Assembly: GCA_014904845.1 (NCBI GenBank)
Contig: MU119310.1
Location: 62,001 to 126,000, forward strand
DNA length: 64,000 bases
From: Acephala macrosclerotiorum
Taxonomy: Eukaryota > Ascomycota > Leotiomycetes > Helotiales > Mollisiaceae
Direction of reading: 5' to 3'
Made by a program: the position numbers and the translations under genes. The notes below the pieces were generated by a model. That model was not told the DNA's origin. It saw only the letters and a list, made by a program, of their open reading frames with translations, and ran no database searches. This document shows positions 1-12,155 of this stretch, one piece after another. Position 1 is the first letter of the stretch, and every line of letters begins with the position of its first letter.

Positions 1-74
1 CAGAAGGCATGCAAGAGGCTGTTGCTCGCAATAAAAGACAACATGAAAGTATACAAACGCCTGGACCACCTCCT

Positions 75-1592
75 TCACTCGCCAATACTGCTCCCCTGGC
101 TCTTTGACTTCCCATGCCCTGCGAGAAGGTCATCCATCGGCACCAAATGCGTCTCATCCCCAAGATCCACATCATAACTCTGCGAAAATATGATCGTCTT
201 GTTATCTATCGGGGGAGCGGGTAGATCCTTTGATCGACCGACGGAGACATTCGCACCGATGCGGTTATGGCTACCCTGGGTATAGTATTCGTTCGTCGAA
301 GTATTTTTTGTGGTCCCAAGAATTCTTGGGAAAACTCTCACAAGTAGTATCCGTATGCTCGGCATACACGCACAGATAAGACCAACATTAATCTCTACTG
401 TACTCCACATCGCGACAGGGAGGTTATCCCATGTCAGGTTCGTCGAATTCGCGAATTGGACGAGTGATTGGAGGCGTAGAATGCTGACCACTGTCACACT
501 GTATTTTCGATCAGTAAATTAATCATAATAGCTTTGAGCTCTTTCCCTCAAACTCACAACGTTCCGACAGTAAACATCATTCCAACTCCAACCTTTTTCT
601 TCCAATGCAGTTGGAGGTGAACCAACTGGGAGATAGCGAGACCAAGCATCCACACATCCAGTAGAATGCTGATTATTGCGTTCGCCCAACCAAGTCCATT
701 GACGTTCAAACACTTGCCCTTGTGTAGTCCGTCCCATTGGGTCCAATAGTACGAGATCGGCTGGCATTGAAATATTGCCCCAAGAATAAAGACAGCGCCG
801 AACAGGATGTCGAAGATGACGGTCATCCAAAGGAGCCTGCGAAATGGAGGTGCTGGGAAAATTCGTAGGTAGAAGAAGAGGATGGAGAGCTTCAGTAGGA
901 AAACCTGCGCAAAGTAAAGTACCTCCATTACATAGAAGGAGCGAAGGTAGTCCGTGATATGCCGAGGGGCCACGGTCCAAATGTCCCTCCCGAGTCCATT
1001 CGAGGTGAGTCCATGGACTTCCAGAACAGAGCTTGGTATTCCTGACGCAAATGCAACAAATATAGAGTAGTCATCGAGCCCGAATTCTGCCCCCGTCACA
1101 AGTTTGGAGACCACTCTTAACGCCACGACGGCGCCAGAGAGACCAGCAAATGTATTTGAGATGGCATTGAAATATCCGCTCTTATCCCGAACCGGAGCGC
1201 CACACGTAGTCTCAGTGATGTTCTTCGTTGCTGCCGTGGTAACCAAAAATTAAACTTCGTCTTCATCATTCCGGAGGCGGACTGACTTACTCAGTCCTTC
1301 TATGATAGTACATGATTCTGTAACGCACAGCGTTACTTGCGTTTGTAGCGGTACATTCGTGCAGATACATGTCTCATTAGTTGCCAAACATGTCGATTGC
1401 TCGATTGCTGTTTCCAGACAGAGCAACTGAAGTGACCCATCAGAATTTATTCCCCAGAATCGAATCTCAGGGTGCGCAAGAACTTACCGCGCAAGAAGGT
1501 AATTCAGCAATTGAGGTAGCGAGTGTGCTCTGAGCCAGCATCCCCCTCATAGAGGAATGGAGCAAAAATAATATTCCCAGAAATCGCTTCAT
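75..1592 (-). CDS. CFEM-domain seven-TM receptor-like protein (PTH11-type)
   Basis: Four exons read by hand: 1592-1488, 1426-1291, 1230-558 and 498-75, giving 445 residues. Exon 1 encodes a signal peptide (MKRFLGILFLLHSSMRG...). Residues about 32-80 form a CFEM domain, with cysteines in the family spacing (LPSCA, then CLET, STC, CICTN, CV, SC). A rhodopsin-like fungal membrane domain follows, with helices from about residue 95 and the typical GLDDY and GLGRDIW segments, then a hydrophilic tail. All three introns are GT-AG with consistent phase. CFEM plus this 7TM domain is the architecture of PTH11-class receptors, which are thought to sense surface or host cues at the plasma membrane. The ligand cannot be told from sequence. 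The start is chosen because it alone supplies the signal peptide in frame with the CFEM cysteines. Confidence 0.85.
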
Positions 1593-3499
1593 ATTAATTG
1601 ACTTTGGACGAAGCGAAGCCCACCGGTTATATCAAACGAGGACAATCATTTATGTTCAGCTAGGATACAACGTGGACATATCATGCCCTTCGAGCAACGC
1701 AGAGGCCTTCATAACTTGCATAATAATGTAATTGCAGGGTTATACGTCGGCTGGTCTGGCACTAGGTGATCGTATGCAGAATCCTTCTTCCACATGGCGA
1801 TACGCGGTAGAGGCGTCGATAAGAAACCTACTTTTACCGAGGCGGGCGATTCATGCAAGGGGCGAATTCTGCATCTCCTTTATTTTTACCTGACTCCTCA
1901 TGAGCCACTACGACAGAGGGAGACCACTCATATGGTACCTTGAGAATTAGTCGCTTAATAGTCTCTGGTCGGTGCGGTCGCGTGTTTTGCCGGCTCGTGG
2001 CAAACGGCTCGCTTGACCTTCTCGCCAAGGGGTATACTACCCACGGGGCGTTTTAAATGTTAATTCTGAGGTGATTGTGGCCGTGTCTCTAGGGGGTGGC
2101 GAGACCAATTATCTCTCCAGGATTCACAGTATTTTGCTACATTTAATTAAGCATTGGTCTGTGATAATTAACATTTATTATGGCCCGACGTAGTAACACA
2201 GACTCAAGTCAAAAGACACCTCTCTGGAGAAGTCCTGACAATGACATGTGCAACATTTTAATAATCTCTCGGCACTTCTGCTTTCAATCGGTTTCTCTGG
2301 ACGCCTGCTGATAACTCAGGCAATTGACGGAGATGATGCCCACCAATCGGGAATCTCGGGGCGATAAATGGAAACCATTCGCGGCCTGCCTTCGAAGTTC
2401 AGAGAAAGATATTTCCAGTGGCGTTCTGCGGTATTTGTCCGTTGACTAATTAGGTTCACGGCTTCCGCTAGCGTCAACGGTCTCGATTAAACTTTCTTTT
2501 TTCCTCAGATCCCTGCCCTGAACTACTAAGTAAATTTTCAAGAGTGCTTACGACTGACAGACTAGCAGAATCCGCGAGGCTCGTGCTGGAATGACGGCAT
2601 CTGATTTCGGCATTCGCAACGTATCTTACTTCCCCCTTTTTCTTTCTTTTCTGCAAGGCCCAAGAGAGCATACCGGACGGTCCGGCATCTATTGAGGGCA
2701 ATTCCACCGATGGCTTTTTTAGTCTAAAATAGGTCATTTTGCCGAACCATTTTCTATCAACTATCGTTTTGTACAGTCCTGCTGCGAATGACTTCCCCCA
2801 CATCAGGGCCGATGTGAGACACCCCATCTCCCCCGCCACCGCCCCCCGTCAGGGGTAACTTTCGACTATCTGCGGTCTCGAACATTACTTCTACGGTGGA
2901 ACCGTATAGCCGAGTTCCGGATATCGCCTTCGGACTCCTTGCATGAGCAACGTGTTTATCCTAGTCTGCACAGGTCGTAGAATTTTCTTGGTCCAGTTAG
3001 TGGGCCCGACTCACCCCTCTCGTCTAAGGTCAAACCGACCGGCAGAGCACTTTGTAAGTGATTATACATTTTCACTTACGATATTCGTCCCTTTTTCGCA
3101 GTAGCCGCTCCCAAATTTCAACGTGCAGGCTGCAGTCGGGAAGTTTGCTGCAAGGCAAGATGCAGGCGTGCTCAACTCGTGGACTGCCGTTGAGAAAGAG
3201 ATCCATCTTAGAAACTGCTGTTTAAAACTTGCCTCCTCTCTGGCATCTTTCTCTTTCTATTTCGCTCAAGACTGCCTGTAGAATAATATGCCAGTGCGTA
3301 ATGAGATCCCATCTGCCTTCTCTTGTTGGAAATTTAAACCGCGGCCGAGGCAGAGGAGGGGGTTCCGGAGATGAAGTATCTTGACCGGACTATTGACTAC
3401 ATGGGAGATTCATGCTTCTCCTCCTCTTCAGATTGATAAGTAGCTCTTCTCTCTTTTTCACCTGTCTCTCAAGCTTTTCATCCAGAACAGACAGCAGCC
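1593..3499. other. Intergenic region, no supported gene
   Basis: This lies between the divergently placed receptor and FAD-oxidase genes. The short reading frames present have no recognisable domain, no good splice structure and mixed composition. The last part, about 3240-3499, is pyrimidine-rich on the + strand and is the likely promoter and 5' leader of the oxidase gene. Confidence 0.5.
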
Positions 3500-5305
3500 A
3501 TGAAGCTCCCAGTCGCCACCGCCTCAGCAATTGCTGTTCAAGCATCCGTAGCCTCGGCCGGAAGCTGCCATTCTTTCCCTGGTGATGCTTCATGGCCTTC
3601 AGGCTCCACATGGTCTGCACTGAACAGTACTGTTGGGGGCCGTCTTGTTGCAACAGTACCAATAGGATCGCCTTGCCACGACCCGAACTACGATGCGACT
3701 GCGTGCTCTTTGTTGCAAACCGATTGGACCCTTCCGGAGACACAGTAAGACCCCATCATGACTCTGAGTTGAAACGAATTGGCTCTAACTTGGGGCAGTC
3801 TGTCATCCTCCTCGTCTGTCATGCAAGCGTACTTTGCAAACCAAAGTTGTGACCCATTCACGGCCGAGTCGTCGCCGTGTTTGCTAGGAAACTACGTACG
3901 ATACGCAATTAACGTGACAACCGCTGACGACGTGATTGCTGGCGTTAACTTCGCCTCGGAAAATAATATCCGCTTGGTGATTCGCAATACTGGTCATGAG
4001 TAAGTCTAGTACAGATTCCAAGAAATATTTGATATACTGACTAGCCACAGTTTCCTAGGAAGATCCACGGGTGCTGGTGCTCTCTCCGTCTGGACCCACT
4101 ACCTCAAAGACATCGATTTCCTCACCTGGTCGGATACGTATTACTCGGGCAGTGCTGTGAAGGTTGGAGCCGGTGTTGTAGGTTACGAAATCCTAGAAGC
4201 GGCGTCGGCACAGGGCGTGGTAGTGGTCTCTGGCGAATGTCCTACTGTCGGTCTCGCAGGAGGTTATACTCAAGGAGGCGGCCACTCTGCTTTGAGCACG
4301 GAATTTGGTCTCGCAGCGGATCAAACTCTTGAATTCGAAGTAGTCACAGCAGCTGGCGAACTGGTGACGGCTTCTCGCACCCAAAATACCGACCTTTACT
4401 GGGCGCTCAGCGGTGGTGGAGGAGGCAACTATGGCGTCGTTGTTTCGATGACGGTCAAGACGTACCCGGATACCACAGTCGCTGGCGCAGGCCTCGAGAT
4501 GGCAGCTGCTTACACAACGCCCGAGCTTTTCTACCAGGCCATCTCGGAGTTTCATGCCCTGCTACCGGCTATGATTGAAAACGGTACTATGGTCGTCTAT
4601 TACTTCACAGACGAATATTTCCTCATCAATCCTGTCACGGCTTATAACAAGACCTCAGCAGACGTCAAAGCGATCCTCGCCCCCTTCCTTGCTGTCCTAG
4701 GCAGCCTTAGCATCCCGTACTCTGTATCATATACTGAATATGCGACTTATCAAGAGCATTACAACACCTACATGGGTCCCCTTCCATACGGAAATATCGG
4801 TGTCGAGGAGTACCAATTTGGGAGCCGACTCATCCCGAAATCTGTTGTGGCGGACAACAATAGCGCACTTCAAAATGTTCTCAAGAACGTTACTGAGAAC
4901 GGAGTCCTCGTTATAGGTGTGGCAGTCGACGTTTCAACGCCAGTCTCGTCGCTCAATGTGTCCAATTCTGTTCTCCCGGCATGGAGAGATGCGCTCATCC
5001 ACTGTTACTTCACCACACCTTGGAACTCCACTGCTTCTGCGTGGGATGATATGATCGCTGCGCAATGGTTGATGACGGATGAGTTTGTGCCGCAGATTGA
5101 GGCAGTGACTCCAGGTTCGGGAGCATACATGAACGAGGCTGACTTCCGTCAACCTAACTTCCAAGAGGTGTTCTTTGGCGACAACTATGATGCGCTGTTG
5201 GCTATCAAGGAGAAATGGGATCCAGATTCGCTCTTCTATGCTCTGGCTGGTGTTGGTTCTGAGGTATGGACGGTCGATAATGATGGACGCATGTGCAAGC
5301 AATGA
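3500..5305 (+). CDS. Secreted FAD-linked oxidoreductase, berberine-bridge-enzyme type
   Basis: Three exons, 3500-3744, 3799-3999 and 4051-5305, give 566 residues. Residues 1-20 are a signal peptide (cleavage near ASAG). An FAD_binding_4 (PCMH) domain covers roughly residues 110-290 and a C-terminal BBE domain ends the protein (DALLAIKEKWDPDSLFY). His148 in NTGHDFLGRSTG and Cys212 in SGECPTVG match the two residues that hold FAD covalently in bicovalent BBE-like enzymes. The family oxidises alcohols, sugars, amines or alkaloid-like substrates with O2, and in fungi occurs both as secreted carbohydrate oxidases and as secondary-metabolite tailoring enzymes. The substrate is unknown. Several N-glycosylation sequons fit secretion. 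No biosynthetic backbone gene is adjacent. Confidence 0.88.
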
Positions 5306-5401
5306 TAATGAATGGCTTGACGTACTCTTAGATAATTTAATAACATTTAATGAAGTAAATTAATGGCTTTGCATTGTTTCGTCCTTTGAATCTCGTGGTT
5401 T

Positions 5402-5403
<2 letters not shown>

Positions 5404-5433
<30 letters not shown>

Positions 5434-5471
5434 NNNNNNNNNNTTTTTTTTTTTTTTTTTTTTTTTTTTTT
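5404..5471. repeat. Poly-T tract interrupted by a 10-N assembly gap
   Basis: A run of T (5404-5433), ten N (5434-5443), then T again (5444-5471). The N block is a gap or uncallable homopolymer, so the true tract length is unknown. It could be the poly-A tail of a retroposed copy on the minus strand or a plain homopolymer. No retrotransposon coding sequence is seen beside it. Confidence 0.9.
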
Positions 5472-5756
5472 CAATTTCTCTAGCAAGGTATCTTGGGAAT
5501 GGCGACTGAGGACCTGTGGTCCTCAACAGCTTGTTCTGTTGGGTGGGGAGCCAGTTGCTTTTCTCGGCCCTCTTTAGGCCGTACTGCAGCTCTCCAGGTT
5601 CAAGATTGGCCATCTCTTTATCCTCCTGTGCAAAAAGCATAAACAAAAATAATAGTATTTAAAAATGTAATATTGACATGATTCCTGGTAAAGTCCTACC
5701 CAAACTCTATTCCTTTCTCATCATGTTTCTCCTTCCCCCTCGCAACATCCAACAAG

Positions 5757-6145
5757 TTGGCAAACTCGCTCTCTACCTTGATGCCTCCTGCGATAACCCA
5801 AGCCCCCAGGAGCACGTCTACCGTTACTGCCACCAGGATTGCGGGGTTGGGAACCAGTCCAGCGGGTGTCTCTCAAGCAATAGGTGGCACGACGGCTTCA
5901 ATGAATTCTGCTTCCGCGATGACGAGTGGGACGTCTTCGCCGACATCTGGAAGCCCGGGGACCAGTGGAGGTTCGTCACGAAGTGCTGGTAGCACAAGCT
6001 CTTCAGGCCTGGCACAAACGACAAGATTGCGATCGGTGTTAGGCTTGGAGTTAGTGTACCAAGTATTGCCATCGGATTGGCAGCTTGGTTGTGGCTACGA
6101 AAAGGGAACGGTGGTGCAAGACACGTCCGAAATATGGGGTGGAAT
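5757..6145 (+). pseudogene. Remnant of a Ser/Thr-rich single-TM surface protein
   Basis: One frame reads a long Ser/Thr/Gly-rich stretch (about 5830-6010). The next frame reads DKIAIGV...IAIGLAAWLWLRK, a hydrophobic helix followed by basic residues, and then soon stops. A Ser/Thr-rich stalk followed by such a helix is the usual tail of many fungal surface proteins, such as WSC-like sensors. The two parts lie in different frames with no convincing intron between them. No N-terminal signal peptide or folded ectodomain could be joined. I therefore read it as a truncated, frameshifted remnant, possibly damaged by the nearby poly-T insertion. A chance match is possible. Confidence 0.35.
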
Positions 6146-6205
6146 TGAAGTATCTAAAAAGCTGGGATTCGAAACGATGAACCATGAGCTTGAAACTTTT
6201 CTAAA

Positions 6206-9200
6206 TCAAGTGCTGGTACTTCCTGCTGGCAAGACAGAGTACGATTCCGGAGTGAAAACTAAACCCCCTCTATCCTCGATCCCCTTCGGATCTACATAAA
6301 GGCACATGTCGATAGTATCCTTGTCGAGGTTGAACACACGAAGAATGATGTAAACCTCAGGGGAGACTTCTCCCTCTGTCAATCTCATCCGCTCCATCTA
6401 TGACTATTAGTTTCCAAGTATCATGTGTTTTGATTTCTGTTCACATACCCTTTGATATTGGCTCTTACTTACGAAGAACCGAGTGCCGCATCCTTTCGTA
6501 GTCGCTTTCACCTCGAGGTAGTATTTGGGCTTGGCACCGATCCAAATATCGCCCAAATACCCGTTTTCCACCAAGAGCTTGGTGAACTCTCCTTCCATGT
6601 CGTCGTAGGTGATGTCAGCAGTCTCTGCCCCTTTCCATGCGTCCATGCTGTAATAGTCTTCATGGATAGTGACATGTCGGCGGATAGTGCTCTGCCAGTT
6701 GTTGCGATCAAACCCAGGAAGGTGAGCTCCCAATCGAGATAGAATTTCAAACACCTATGAATGAATCAGCGAAAATGTAAACGATTCCTATTTTTAGATC
6801 TTACGTATAGTTCCCCGGCTGCGCCCACTTTCATGTCATGGGCAAGCTGGTTCTCGCTTCTGACACCGAAGGGCGAGTCATAAGAAATTGGCTCGGCATT
6901 TGATTCGATGGGGAGAGCATTGAGCAAATCATTGAGGTTGAATGCTCCCCGGGTTGGAAATCTACCTCTCTTGTTCTTCGCGGCTGCGATAACATTGCTA
7001 AGTAATCGGCGATATTCTGCTTGCCCACTATTGACCGAAAAGGGTGCAAATTCGTTGCTCTGAGGTGTAGAAGGGCGTGAGCTGAAAGAGCTGATGGAAG
7101 GCTGGCGATATGTTGGCGGTGCTGCCCGATAATTGGTCCTGTAGGAGGAAGGAGGGGTTGGAGACAAAAGTCTAGATCCGGGTGAGGAGACGCTTTCTCT
7201 TGGGCTTTGTCCTCTATCATCCCTCGGTGATGCACCTGGTTCGTCCTCCCTATTGACCCGCGAATAGCCTTCACGTTGAATAGCCGGCTCGACAAGTGAG
7301 GGAGCCCGCTCGGAAGCTTCGATGTCAAATTCAACAGGGTATGGCACGGGAACAATCCCTGCGTCATCCAATAAATCACAAACAACCTCATCACTGGACA
7401 TTAAGAGAGCAGCTATAATTCTGACGGCCTCAGAGTCAGACGCTAGTGTCGAATTGCTGGTTTTCATTCCCATCATCACCTCGTTGAAAAGCTTTGTTGG
7501 CAAAAGCTGCAGGAAACACAGTTCTTGGTCCTTCCGGTCCTTCGGAACGTAGATCTTCAGAACTCCAGAATCTTCAGAGATGTGCAGCTTGCTCTTGTAT
7601 GCTTCAACCGTTACAATCTCAGAGTTCTGAGTGTGCACCAAGTTCCTGACTATACCGTCCGTTTCGTATACCTCAGCTTGAAGAATTAGATGATAGATGA
7701 ACATGCCGTCGTCACAGATCCTCGGGCTGCTAAAATGAGCAGCACATCTGTGGCATAATTAGTTGTTGCGAGTGAGAGTGCAGTTTGAGGGGCTCACCTA
7801 GCCATCGCATATGCACGAGTCCTTAGCTGTCTCGTCCGTTTCTTGCTTTGCTCTCGAACCTCGCCTTGGAACGATGACGCCTCTGTTACAGCACGAGACA
7901 AATAGCGATTTTCAAAGTCGAAAGAAGACAAGAAAGGCTGCAATTTCCGGACCTCTTCGAGGTTGAAATCAAGGAAATCGATTCTACCCTGGAATGCATC
8001 GGCCCACGGTTGGCGGTCGATGATTGAAAACTTCTCATTTTGAACTCGCAGCACGGCCAGTTCCAATCCTCTGCTTGTCGCTCTCACTGGGAAAATTGGT
8101 AAAGTTTTCAGTTTTTCGAGAGCCTTGCGTGATGGAGCGAAACTGTTGATCTGCCAGATGAGACTCTTCACATCGTCCACTGTGAGTTTCGAGCTCACGA
8201 CGCGGCTGAGCTCATCGACGAGCATACCAAGGTCAGGAATCTTGATTTTCAGTGTGCCAACGAAGAAATCTTTCAGATCTCCATATTGACTAAGGATTGT
8301 GACTTTTCCAGGTATTTGAGCATCTTTAGACCAGAGACATGAGGATGTGGGTACCCAGGTCTTACGAATAGTGTCATATACGAGAGCATCTTTTTCGAAC
8401 GAAGTCCTATCAGAAATCAGCCTAGCTACAAATCATTCTATTGTAGTGGTCTTTTCAAGTTTTCTTACCGAACAATATCTAGTTCAGTGGCACTCATAGA
8501 TGAGGCCATAATCTGAAGGCGGGTATATATGTCATGAATATTCTCAATGTTCGCCCTAGGTCGTTCCTTGATAGATGCAAGCTCATCTATCAAGCCTTCA
8601 TACGAGACATTTTTCATTTGGAGAGTATCCACAAAGAAAGTTGTTAGAGTCGCATTGTTCACATCGGACAGAGCAGGGAGCAAGGGATACTTTTCCCTCA
8701 TATAGTTTGGCCCGTCCCAGATACATCGGGTGGTCCATGTCCACCTCACCGGTGTCCATTCATACGAAGCAGGAACGTGAATTAAATCTTCCTCGTAGAT
8801 AGCGCGCCTGCCACTAGTTAGCCTTGAGTCGAGGACGAAACCATACAAGGTATTGGGTTTTCCATACCGGACACGTTTTATATCGGCATTTCGATCAGTT
8901 GATACCCAGATTTTCCGTTGTATTTCCTCGTAAATTTTGTAAGAGAAGGTCATTCGGCTTTCTTTAAGCCACCGCAAGATTTCCAGGCAAAAGTCAGTGT
9001 TATTTTCCACGCCAACATCAAATATTTCAAGGAATTTCCATTCTTCGACGCTGGAAGCATCATTAAACGTAAGAAAGGGGAAGATCTGAGGCTCGAGGAA
9101 CTCGCTGCAGCATGCCTCGAGTCCCCTCAGTGGTAAGAATGTTCGGCGCAACTCCCTTTTCCCAATGTTGGTAGAGGGGACCATCACGTCAGAGATCTTC

Positions 9201-11766
9201 TGCTTTAATCTCGGATGAATCTGCACCAAGATTGAGTACATGCCCCAGTGTGCTTTCAATGTTCCTAGTATCTTTTCGGGATGCTTTTCGATAATGAAAA
9301 GAAATAACTTCGATAACTGGGAAGGATCCTTCGGGTCGGCAAGTCGGGGATGTTGCAGAACCTGCACATACAATTCTAACCAAAGCTTGAATGAGGTTGA
9401 AACTGAGTCATCTGTCTCCCTTGGCACCGAGTTGAGATACTCGTGGTTTATAAAGGAGCCGAAAGAATGCGAATCCTTTGGTGCATTCTCTTCGCGCACC
9501 AGCCTCAAGAACTCCTTGGTGCCATACACCCCGTCTGTCTCGAAGTACAGATCATGGTTGCCGTCGACAGAGACATTGAAATTGTTGTACAAGCAGAAAG
9601 GTGACGATGTACGCAATGAACTGTTGAATATCGATACAGGCGGTCGCATCCAGTATAAATATCGCAAATGGTTGACAGAAGATTTGAGAGTGATCTCGTC
9701 CCATCTTCCCGTGTGCTTCTGCAGAATTAATTTTCTCACAAGGCCCTTATCAGCATCCACGATTCCAAGTTTTGTAAATAGCGTCTTTCTGGTGGCGTTT
9801 CTTATTGCTTCAGGTCTGATCAGCCTCAAACCAAGATCCCAAGGTATCGGCATGTCATCAGCATCCGGAAAGAAGACAGCCCCGTCAGTAATCGAAGTCC
9901 ATCGCTGACCTCCAAGAGGAATCAAAGGCAGACTCTTCAGGTATGGGATTTCCGTCTTCAGATGTGGTTTTTCGAATACTAGTAGAAGTATGCGGGCAAT
10001 ACGTTCATGCCAGTCGTCATCAGCCGATTTCATTTTCGAAGTTGATGACATTGCGTCTGTTCCGATTCTCTTGATACAATCGAGGATATGCATAGTGCGC
10101 AACCCGAGAGCTCTGAGCGTTCGGAGTGCGCAGTGCTCAATAGCACCATACTCTAGATCAAGATACATCTCCCTCTCTGGTAAATCAGGAACTAGAGGCT
10201 CGCCATAAATGTCTTTAAAATCGTGTGGGACAACTTTAAGTTCGCTGATCTGTCGAAGACGACTTCTGCTTCGTGGCCACAGAACTGGTGTTGCCTTGAT
10301 TCTCCCTTTGATTCGAGTCAAGAGTTCGGACCAGAAGGGGCTTGAAATTTTATCATCTTCTGGAATGTATTTCACCCACTGATACTGAAGAACCGGCTGC
10401 CGACAGAATTGTAAGACAGCATCCACAAATGCTTCGGCTACACCCTCAAGAATAGCTTTGTTCCTCGCATTTTCCATAATGTCTTCCCGACTCGCTTGCG
10501 TAACAAAGTCTGAGTGGATTATGAACTAATCCGTGATCAGCGAGCTGGTCAATATTCCCTTTGTCACACTTACTGGATATCCAAAATCCCGTATAGGCAA
10601 GAAAGCGTAAACTGCCTGAGATTCAATATAAGGCCAGTCATTGCCTTGAACATCGAAAACAGGGAAGGCAAGAATCACTTCGGCCGTGTTGTAATCACGC
10701 TGTCCATCAGCTGGCAAGTTTGATAGATTTTTACGAGTGATCCGATATTCGTCTGAATATGTCTCTGCCTCCTCAGCTAGATCCACTGACACGGTCACCT
10801 GGGCCCTTCCGATATTCTGATCGAATGTGCAAGAGTAGGTGATGATAGATTTCTCTCTGGAATTCGGCTCCGTCTCTTGTTCATCTTCGTCCTCTTGCTC
10901 GTCCCAATCTTGCTCACCCTCGTCCTTTTGTTTATCTTCGTCCTCTTGCTCGTCCCCATCTTCTTGCTCGTCCCAATCTTGCTCATCCTCGTCCTTTTGT
11001 TCATCTTCGTCCTCTTGCACATCTTCGTCGATGATAATTTTACTCAACTTCTTCATAAACAAAAGTAGTGTCTGTGGAAGATCATCGAATTGCGACAGAA
11101 GATCGTTAAGATCCAACGAGTCAAGGAGGGTCAATGTAATTCTCGTGAGAGGTTCCGCCAAAGTAACATCAGATGGCTCCCATATTGGAGTGATCATTCC
11201 CATCCCGTTGTTTCCAGGTTCATGCTCGAAGAAGAACGAGAACGATCCAGATTGGATGTGAACCTTGGATGCCACCATAAATACCGACTTGAATCCAATT
11301 CCCTTTTCGCCAATATAGTACTGAGCATTTGCCCTTATCTTGGTGCTCGCGCCAATTCTGCAAATGGCTCTGACATTTTCAGGAGTGAAGCCGTCTTCGT
11401 TGCAATCGATGGAAATTGTACCAGGGCGGATCGTAAACTTGATATAAGGCTCTGCACCGAGAGCCTGGGCTCTGGAGTAATTGTTGTCTTCCGCATTTTG
11501 GATCAACTCGAAGAGGAATCGAGCATTGCTTCTGTATAAATTTTGAGCTAATCTAAGGAGGATTAGTAGAAAGGACCTTGAGGACTCAATGCTACAACGT
11601 ACGTCCGAGCAGCAGCTCCCAGTCCAATCTGGAGACGTTCAATAGCATCTAATGCGTCTTGATGTGATTGCTCGCGAGCTGTCTGACTGATCCAACCATA
11701 TTCTTTTGCAATCTTTTCAACAACCTCCCGAGCCTCTGCATGCGAAATCACGGGAGGCAGAGACAT
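6206..11766 (-). CDS. GHKL-ATPase / NO VEIN C-terminal (DUF3883) protein
   Basis: Seven exons (11766-11603, 11552-10574, 10525-8469, 8406-7798, 7747-6805, 6754-6449, 6397-6206) all join in frame, giving 1749 residues. The N-terminus has an Hsp90/sacsin-like GHKL ATP site: the N-box ELIQNAEDNN (residues 70-79), a G1-like DCNEDGF (104-110) and the lid GEKGIGFKSV (136-145). An acidic Glu/Asp/Gln repeat tract follows (near 10.9-11.0 kb), then a long middle region without a known domain and a Ser/Pro-rich linker. The C-terminal NO VEIN domain starts with GAAGELYVFEIL and holds D1272 and the pair E1284-V-K1286 (LEVKAT), the pattern of PD-(D/E)XK nuclease-like folds. In plants NO VEIN is a nuclear protein needed for cell-fate decisions. 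The fungal role is unknown. The gene looks intact. Confidence 0.85.
10872..11035. repeat. In-frame acidic minisatellite within the GHKL/NO VEIN gene
   Basis: Imperfect copies of a unit of about 50 bases built from TCTTCGTCCTCTTGCTCGTC-like blocks, read on the minus strand as runs of DEQ, EDE and KQKDEGEQ. The frame stays open through the array. It encodes a flexible acidic linker just after the GHKL ATPase domain and is likely to vary in length between strains. Confidence 0.75.
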
Positions 11767-12155
11767 CCTGAGAAGCTATTGTGTCGAAAAGCAGAATATA
11801 CAACAAAATGACGCTATAAGCCGTTGTGAGTCAACGCAAGAAATCAGACCTTGAGGAAGACGTGTCAGCAAAGAAGGTGCGAGAGACTGACTGTCTTTAA
11901 GTGCAGCGCGCCACCAAGCGGGGCAAAGTGGGGCCCGGTCTTGCGACATTGAAAGACGCTTTAACTGGCCGTGGGAAGGGTGAACCAGATTGTCGGGACG
12001 CTTCAAACTTTTACTGTCAATTATTTCGGTAGGGATTTCCCCTTCGGTTGAGGGGCCGCTCCGGATGTCTTGTTCTAGTCACCCTGTGGAAGCTCTCACA
12101 GCGGCTAGGCAACACAAATGATTGGTGAGAGGTTTATAGTACCACGGCACAAATA
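11767..12155. other. Intergenic, upstream of the GHKL/NO VEIN gene
   Basis: This should hold the promoter and 5' leader of the minus-strand GHKL/NO VEIN gene. No coding signal is seen. It ends at the inverted-repeat element that starts near 12156. Confidence 0.5.

Noticed and set aside
10839..11261. Ser/Cys-rich + strand frames over the minisatellite
   Set aside because: Antisense readings of the acidic repeat in the GHKL/NO VEIN gene.
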